NCBI GenBank assembly: GCA_002409625.1
Contig: DHNY01000008.1
Location: 1 to 64,000 of the forward strand
Length of the DNA: 64,000 nt
Source: Anaerolineaceae bacterium UBA5404
Lineage (GTDB): Bacteria > Chloroflexota > Anaerolineae > Anaerolineales > Anaerolineaceae
Direction: 5' to 3'
Both the position numbers and the translations under genes were made by a program. The notes below the pieces were generated by a model. It was not told where the DNA came from. It saw only the letters and a program-made list of their open reading frames with translations, and searched no databases. This document shows, in pieces, positions 59,436 to 64,000 of the stretch. Within the stretch, counting starts at the first letter, position 1; each line of letters opens with the position of its first letter.

Positions 59436-61481
59436 TTAATCGCTATACCTTGCCAACATCGTCTGCTTTTTCCACTCCGGCAGGTTGCTTTCATCCACCA
59501 GGATGGCACGCAGTTCGTAAACCTGGTCGCGCAACATCGCCGCGCGTTCGAATTCCAAATCTGCGGCAGCTGCTTTCATTTGGTTTTCCATCTCATTAAT
59601 CATGCGTTCCAATTCACGTTGCTGCATTTTAGAAGCCAATTGCCGCGCGTTCCTGGCACCTTTATCCTTATCTTCGGCAATTGAGTGCGCCAGCCTTTCG
59701 GTGATGTCATACACCGCTTTGGTGATGCCTACTGGCGAGATACCACGCTCTTCGTTATATGCCTCTTGTTTGGCACGCCGACGGTTGGTTTCGTCAATCG
59801 CACGCTTCATCGAATCGGTCATTTTATCGGCATAGAGAATAACTTCGCCGTTGATGTGCCTGGCTGCACGACCAAAATTTTGGATCAATGCGGTTGTTGA
59901 GCGTAAAAAGCCTTCTTTGTCCGCGTCTAAAATAGCCACCAGCGAGACTTCTGGCAAATCCAAACCCTCACGCAAGAGGTTGATGCCTACCACCACATCA
60001 AAAACGCCCATGCGCAAATCGCGCAAAATGCTAACGCGTTCAAAAGTCTCAATCTCACTATGCAGATAATGCACCTTAAAGCCAGCATCCTTGAGGTACT
60101 CTGCCATATCTTCAGCCATGCGTTTGGTCAAGGTGGTGACCAAAGCGCGCTCACCTTTTTCAACCCTTTTACGCAATTCCACGATTAAATCGTCCACTTG
60201 CCCGCGGGTGGGACGCACACTCACTTTTGGATCCAAAAGGCCGGTTGGACGGATAATTTGCTCCACAACCTGGTCTTTCTTTTCCATTTCATAGGGGCCC
60301 GGTGTGGCGCTTGTGTAAAGCGTGATGCCCATCATCTGTTCAAATTCAGGGAACTTTAATGGGCGATTGTCCAAAGCTGAAGGCAATCTAAAACCATAAT
60401 CCACCAATACTTCCTTGCGCGAACGATCGCCATTGTACATGCCCCGGATTTGAGGCATCATCATGTGTGACTCGTCCAAAACCAGCAAATATTCCGACGG
60501 CAAAAAATCCAGCAAAGTCCATGGCGCGGTTCCTGGCGCACGTTGATCAAAATGGCGTGAATAGTTTTCAATGCCCGCGCAATGCCCCACTTCGCGCAAC
60601 ATTTCAAGGTCATAGCGGGTGCGTTGTTCCAAACGGTAAGCCTCAAGGTCCATGCCTTTGCTTTTAAAATACTTTAGGCGGTCTTCGAGTTCATCCTGAA
60701 TGTCTTGCAAGGATTTTTCCATGCGTTTATCTTCGGTGACGTAATGCTTGGCTGGATAGATGTCGATTGCCTCAAGGCGTTCAATCAGCTCGCCAGTCAC
60801 CGCGTGAAGTCGGGAAATATGCTCGATTTCATCGCCAAAAAAGCTGATGCGGATGACTTCTTTCTCAGAATATGCCGGCAATATCTCAAGCGTGTCACCC
60901 CGCAACCTAAAGATGCCGGGTTTGATATCAAAATCATTGCGCTGATATTGGATGTCGACCAACTGCCTAAGCAGGATATTGCGCCTGTACAAACTGTTCT
61001 TTTCAACATGTAATACACTGGCTTTGTAAAGCTCAGGATCGCCCAAACCATAAATCGCCGATACGGAGGCGACAATGATCACATCCTGGCGAGACATTAA
61101 AGCAGTGGTTGCCGCAAGGCGTAAGCGGTCGATTTCTTCGTTGATCAGGGTTTCTTTTTCGATGTATAGGTCACGCCGAGGGATGTAGGCTTCCGGTTGG
61201 TAATAATCGTAGTAAGAAACAAAGTACTCCACCGCGTTGTTTGGAAAAAAGTCCTTATACTCCGCGTAAAGTTGCGCAGCAAGTGTTTTATTATGCGTCA
61301 TCACCAAGGTTGGCAACTGCAGTTGCTGGATGACGTTGGCAACGGTAAAAGTCTTGCCCGTACCGGTTGCGCCAAGCAATACCTGATGACGATAGCCTTT
61401 GCGGATGCCTTCAACGAGTTCTTTGATGGCTTGAGGCTGGTCACCGGTCGGTTTATAGGGAGCCTGGAGTTCAAATTGCAT
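59436..61481 (-). CDS. uvrB: UvrABC excinuclease subunit B
   Basis: Nucleotide-excision-repair helicase-like subunit, 681 residues. Walker A LLGATGTGKTFTVANV near residue 45, beta-hairpin YYDYYQPEAYIPRRDLYIEK near 95-115, helicase motifs VLDESHMM and FGRAARH, and a C-terminal UVR motif for UvrC (NEMENQMKAAAADLEFERAA). All as in the family. TATAAT (61488-61493) is 6 bases before ATG 61481, so the mRNA appears leaderless. No SOS (LexA) box was recognised. Confidence 0.97.
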   Translation of the reverse strand: MQFELQAPYKPTGDQPQAIKELVEGIRKGYRHQVLLGATGTGKTFTVANVIQQLQLPTLVMTHNKTLAAQLYAEYKDFFPNNAVEYFVSYYDYYQPEAYIPRRDLYIEKETLINEEIDRLRLAATTALMSRQDVIIVASVSAIYGLGDPELYKASVLHVEKNSLYRRNILLRQLVDIQYQRNDFDIKPGIFRLRGDTLEILPAYSEKEVIRISFFGDEIEHISRLHAVTGELIERLEAIDIYPAKHYVTEDKRMEKSLQDIQDELEDRLKYFKSKGMDLEAYRLEQRTRYDLEMLREVGHCAGIENYSRHFDQRAPGTAPWTLLDFLPSEYLLVLDESHMMMPQIRGMYNGDRSRKEVLVDYGFRLPSALDNRPLKFPEFEQMMGITLYTSATPGPYEMEKKDQVVEQIIRPTGLLDPKVSVRPTRGQVDDLIVELRKRVEKGERALVTTLTKRMAEDMAEYLKDAGFKVHYLHSEIETFERVSILRDLRMGVFDVVVGINLLREGLDLPEVSLVAILDADKEGFLRSTTALIQNFGRAARHINGEVILYADKMTDSMKRAIDETNRRRAKQEAYNEERGISPVGITKAVYDITERLAHSIAEDKDKGARNARQLASKMQQRELERMINEMENQMKAAAADLEFERAAMLRDQVYELRAILVDESNLPEWKKQTMLARYSD

Positions 61482-61487
61482 GCTTTA

Positions 61488-61493
61488 ATTATA
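61488..61493 (-). promoter_or_regulatory. -10 box of leaderless uvrB
   Basis: TATAAT on the minus strand, 6 bases before the start codon; the -35 is not clear. Confidence 0.55.
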
Positions 61494-61576
61494 GTCGACT
61501 CATTTCATGTTTTCTATAAGCATAGGCTTAACGATTTACGGTATCATTAGACCCATGCTCAAAATCCGGAGGAATC

Positions 61577-62656
61577 ATGACTGATCAGAAGAAAATCAGA
61601 GTTGCTATTATCGGCGCGGGCAATTGCGCTTCATCTTTAGTTCAAGGGCTTTATTATTATCAAAACGCACAAAATGACCAAGTGGTACCCGGTTTAATGC
61701 ACGTCGATTTGGGCGGTTATCACATCAGTGACATTGAAATAAGTGCCGCTTTTGATGTGGTCGAGGGAAAAGTTGGCAAAGACCTCAGCGAAGCTTTATT
61801 TGCACACCCCAACAATACCTACAAATTCTGTGATATTCCCTACATGAACGTGCCCGTACATCGTGGCATGACCCATGACGGATTAGGAAAATACCTCTCC
61901 CAAATCGTCAGCAAAGCACCCGGACCAACCGATGATGTTGTCGGTATCCTTAAAGAAACCCAAACGGACATGATCATCAACTATCTGCCCGTTGGTGCAG
62001 AAATGGCCACCAAATGGTACATGGAACAAGCCCTGCGTGCCGGTGTGGGCGTCATCAACTGTGTGCCGGTGTTTATCGCCAGCTCGCCTTATTGGTCAGA
62101 ACGCTTCCGCGAAGCCGGTTTGCCCATCATCGGCGACGACATCAAAAGCCAGGTTGGTGCCACCATCACCCACCGCGTGCTCACCAGCCTCTTTGTTGAC
62201 CGTGGTGTAAAACTTGACCACACTTACCAACTCAATTTTGGTGGTAACACAGACTTTATGAACATGCTCGAGCGGGAGCGCCTGGAGAGCAAAAAAATCA
62301 GCAAAACCGGCGCAGTTACCAGCATGTTGCCCTATGAAATGGCAGAAGAAGACATCCATGTTGGACCCAGCGATTACGTGCCCTGGTTGCAAGACCGCAA
62401 GTATTGTTATATCGTGATGGAAGGCACTACTTTTGGCGATGTGCCCCTTAAGGCAGAAGTGAAACTAGAAGTCTGGGACGCGCCAAATTCGGCTGGTGTG
62501 GTGATTGATGCCATCCGCTGCCTTAAACTGGCGAAGGATCGCGGCATGAGCGGTCCCATCCTGGCGCCAAGCAGCTATTTTATGAAGACGCCGCCAGAGC
62601 AATACAAAGATGAGCAGGCGCGCGCGCTCACAGAAGCTTTCATCTCTGGGAAATAA
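61577..62656 (+). CDS. ino1: Inositol-1-phosphate synthase (myo-inositol-3-phosphate synthase)
   Basis: NAD-dependent enzyme turning glucose 6-phosphate into inositol 1(3)-phosphate, first step to inositol lipids or compatible solutes. At 359 residues it is the short bacterial/archaeal form. The nucleotide motif is AIIGAGNCASSLVQGL; signatures NFGGNTDFMNM, SKTGAVTSML and GPSDYVPWLQD follow. GGAGGAATC precedes the ATG. Phosphatidylinositol lipids are known in some Chloroflexota and Actinobacteria, which fits. A terminator follows. Confidence 0.93.
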   Translation: MTDQKKIRVAIIGAGNCASSLVQGLYYYQNAQNDQVVPGLMHVDLGGYHISDIEISAAFDVVEGKVGKDLSEALFAHPNNTYKFCDIPYMNVPVHRGMTHDGLGKYLSQIVSKAPGPTDDVVGILKETQTDMIINYLPVGAEMATKWYMEQALRAGVGVINCVPVFIASSPYWSERFREAGLPIIGDDIKSQVGATITHRVLTSLFVDRGVKLDHTYQLNFGGNTDFMNMLERERLESKKISKTGAVTSMLPYEMAEEDIHVGPSDYVPWLQDRKYCYIVMEGTTFGDVPLKAEVKLEVWDAPNSAGVVIDAIRCLKLAKDRGMSGPILAPSSYFMKTPPEQYKDEQARALTEAFISGK

Positions 62657-62676
62657 ACCATTAAAAGCCCAACCTA

Positions 62677-62708
62677 AAAGCCTCAAACATGTATTGGGGC
62701 TTTTTTTT
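62677..62708 (+). terminator. Terminator after ino1
   Basis: Stem AAAGCCTCAA (62677-62686) / TTGGGGCTTT (62694-62703, one G-U pair), loop ACATGTA, then TTTTT. Confidence 0.85.
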
Positions 62709-62837
62709 ACGTTAAACGCAAGCAAAGATGCCGTCTGATTGTTAAATACCTTAGACACAAAAACCAAGTACCTTTAATTCCGCAAATTAATTCGGTTAGA
62801 AGGTAAAATAAACCTATCATCTCAAAGGAGAGCTTTA

Positions 62838-64000
62838 ATGGACAATTCTATCGATTCTCGTGACTACCCTCTGATTGCAGACGAAGAACTCACACCCGTG
62901 CAAGCAAAAGCCAAAAAGAAAGCCATTTGGGCATGGACGATGTATGACTGGGGCAACTCAGCCTTCGCCACCACCATCATGGCGGCTATCTTACCCGTTT
63001 ATTTTGCGGAATATATCATGCTGGGCGAATCCGCCGTGCCCATTTGGGGTTGGGCGGTTGCCATTGGTAGCCTGATTGCCGCGCTGATTAGCCCGGTTTT
63101 AGGCGCTATCGCCGACTTTAGAGGCTCCAAAAAAGCCATTATGGTGGTTTTTGTCGCCTTGGGTGTTTTGAGCACTGCAGCGATGTTCTTCCTGACTGGA
63201 CCTCAACACACCATGCTCACTGTCGTCCTTTACATTCTGGGAACGATCGGTTTTGCTGGCTCGCTGGTCTTTTATGACGCCTTGCTACCCCACATTGCCC
63301 GCGAAGATGAACTGGATATCGTTTCCAGTAAAGGTTACGCGATGGGCTACATTGGCGGCGGTTTGCTCTTGCTCATCAACGTGCTCATGATCTTCTTTGG
63401 GCCCAAACTTCTCCCAAATATGGCCGAAGCTGAAGCCACCCAATTAATGATGCGCCTCAGCATGGCAAGTGTCGCCATTTGGTGGGCTATTTTCTCCATA
63501 CCAATTTTCAAATATGTGCTCGAGCCACCTGCTAAAGCTTACAAACACGAAATTGGTCAAAGTGTGGTTAAGGTCGGTTTTAGCCGCTTTTTTGCCGCCT
63601 TCAAAAATGTGCGCAAGTTCAAAGATTTGGCTTGGTTCATGCTCACCTTTTTCATCTACTCCAACGGCATTGGCACGATCATCACCATGGCAACCATCAT
63701 CGGTAACGCGCGTGGTTTTAGCACCATGACCTTAATTGGCACCTTGCTCTTGGTTCAGTTTGTCGCCGCGCCATTTGCCATGTTGTTTGGCAAATTGGCA
63801 GAGAAACTAGGCCAAAAACGCGCCATTTCCCTCAGCCTGATTATTTACCTGGCAATTGCGATTATCGGTTTCTTTATGAGCAAAGAATGGCACTTTTATG
63901 CCCTCGGATTTGCTGTAGCAACCGTTCAAGGTGGCTCTCAAGCCCTTAGCCGCTCATTGGTTGGCAAACTCATGCCCGCCAGTAAAAGTGCTGAATTTTA
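62838..64000 (+). CDS. MFS transporter, UMF1/Atg22-like family (truncated by window end)
   Basis: At least 387 residues; the frame stays open to the last base, so the 3' end lies outside. Translation begins MDNSIDSRDYPLIADEEL and has the UMF1 signature WAWTMYDWGNSAFATTIM near residues 31-50, followed by several membrane helices (VPIWGWAVAIGSLIAALIS, SKKAIMVVFVALGVLS) and, near the end, GGSQALSRSLVGKLMPASK. These proteins are twelve-helix exporters or importers of amino acids or related solutes, but the substrate is unknown. Start ATG 62838 has AAAGGAGAGC. It follows ino1 but after a terminator, so it is independently transcribed. Confidence 0.88.
   Translation, partial: MDNSIDSRDYPLIADEELTPVQAKAKKKAIWAWTMYDWGNSAFATTIMAAILPVYFAEYIMLGESAVPIWGWAVAIGSLIAALISPVLGAIADFRGSKKAIMVVFVALGVLSTAAMFFLTGPQHTMLTVVLYILGTIGFAGSLVFYDALLPHIAREDELDIVSSKGYAMGYIGGGLLLLINVLMIFFGPKLLPNMAEAEATQLMMRLSMASVAIWWAIFSIPIFKYVLEPPAKAYKHEIGQSVVKVGFSRFFAAFKNVRKFKDLAWFMLTFFIYSNGIGTIITMATIIGNARGFSTMTLIGTLLLVQFVAAPFAMLFGKLAEKLGQKRAISLSLIIYLAIAIIGFFMSKEWHFYALGFAVATVQGGSQALSRSLVGKLMPASKSAEF

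Noticed and set aside
61482..61576. SOS (LexA) box between uvrB and ino1
   Set aside because: No palindrome of the Gram-positive or proteobacterial LexA type was seen; damage control of uvrB and dinG remains unknown.
1..64000. tRNA, rRNA or tmRNA genes
   Set aside because: Gaps were read for clover-leaf arms and conserved rRNA segments by eye and none was found; a covariance-model search would be decisive.

Overview
The window looks like part of a chromosome from an anaerobic bacterium of the Chloroflexota, most likely class Anaerolineae. This is inferred, not proven. The pointers are a single-chain pyruvate:ferredoxin oxidoreductase, a 4Fe-4S serine dehydratase, an archaeal/eukaryote-type prolyl-tRNA synthetase, an inositol-1-phosphate synthase, a DHH-CBS-nucleotidyltransferase fusion, lipoproteins with Thr/Pro-rich spacers, and many genes whose -10 box sits right before the start codon (leaderless mRNAs). 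No rRNA, tRNA, CRISPR array, prophage or classical insertion sequence was recognised. G+C is about half, with two more AT-rich spots (the acyltransferase at 16.9-18.0 kb and the AbiE module at 37.8-39.3 kb).

Layout. 0-7.4 kb: L-serine dehydratase (sdaAB-sdaAA, minus) diverges from thrC, a GT2 glycosyltransferase, a PLP lyase-like protein, an unknown protein and a dihydropyrimidinase. 7.4-11.1 kb: three overlapping genes for complex I/hydrogenase-type membrane subunits without a catalytic partner. 11.1-16.8 kb: a coiled-coil protein, selB, serA-like dehydrogenase and an M32 carboxypeptidase. 18.2-19.5 kb: a perR-peroxiredoxin operon with a PerR-like box on its own promoter. 19.6-25.8 kb: L,D-transpeptidase and dinG diverge, then a 65-residue protein, a 33-bp tandem repeat, a LysM lipoprotein and a NUDIX hydrolase. 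26-34 kb: PFOR with a possible leader peptide, then dnaG-rpoD-GNAT. 34.2-43.5 kb, mostly minus: EF-G-like factor, GNAT, AbiEii/AbiEi, the CCA-enzyme-like fusion and a beta-lactamase-fold hydrolase. 43.7-49.3 kb, mostly plus: SH3-like protein, PP2C phosphatase, response regulator, flavodoxin-like protein, TatD (minus), tRNA m1A58 methyltransferase and NudL. 49.4-55.6 kb, minus: ribosomal L25, a C39-like lipoprotein, a HEAT protein, proS-LOG-MazG and GAPDH. 55.7-64 kb: RseP, acidic HEAT protein, a RAYT transposase inside REP repeats, uvrB (minus), ino1 and a truncated MFS transporter.

The genes mix core information processing (dnaG, rpoD, proS, rplY, selB, trmI, uvrB, dinG), fermentative carbon and amino-acid metabolism (PFOR, GAPDH, serine/threonine enzymes, hydantoinase), envelope functions and a few mobile or defence elements. 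The strongest unusual signals are: (1) about ten leaderless promoters; (2) a REP/RAYT system whose hairpins keep an AGGA loop while the stems co-vary, with related hairpins at 24.2 and 34.2 kb; (3) the orphan complex I-like trio; (4) the PLP-lyase/unknown/hydantoinase cluster; (5) an AbiE locus whose inverted repeat covers promoter and start codon.
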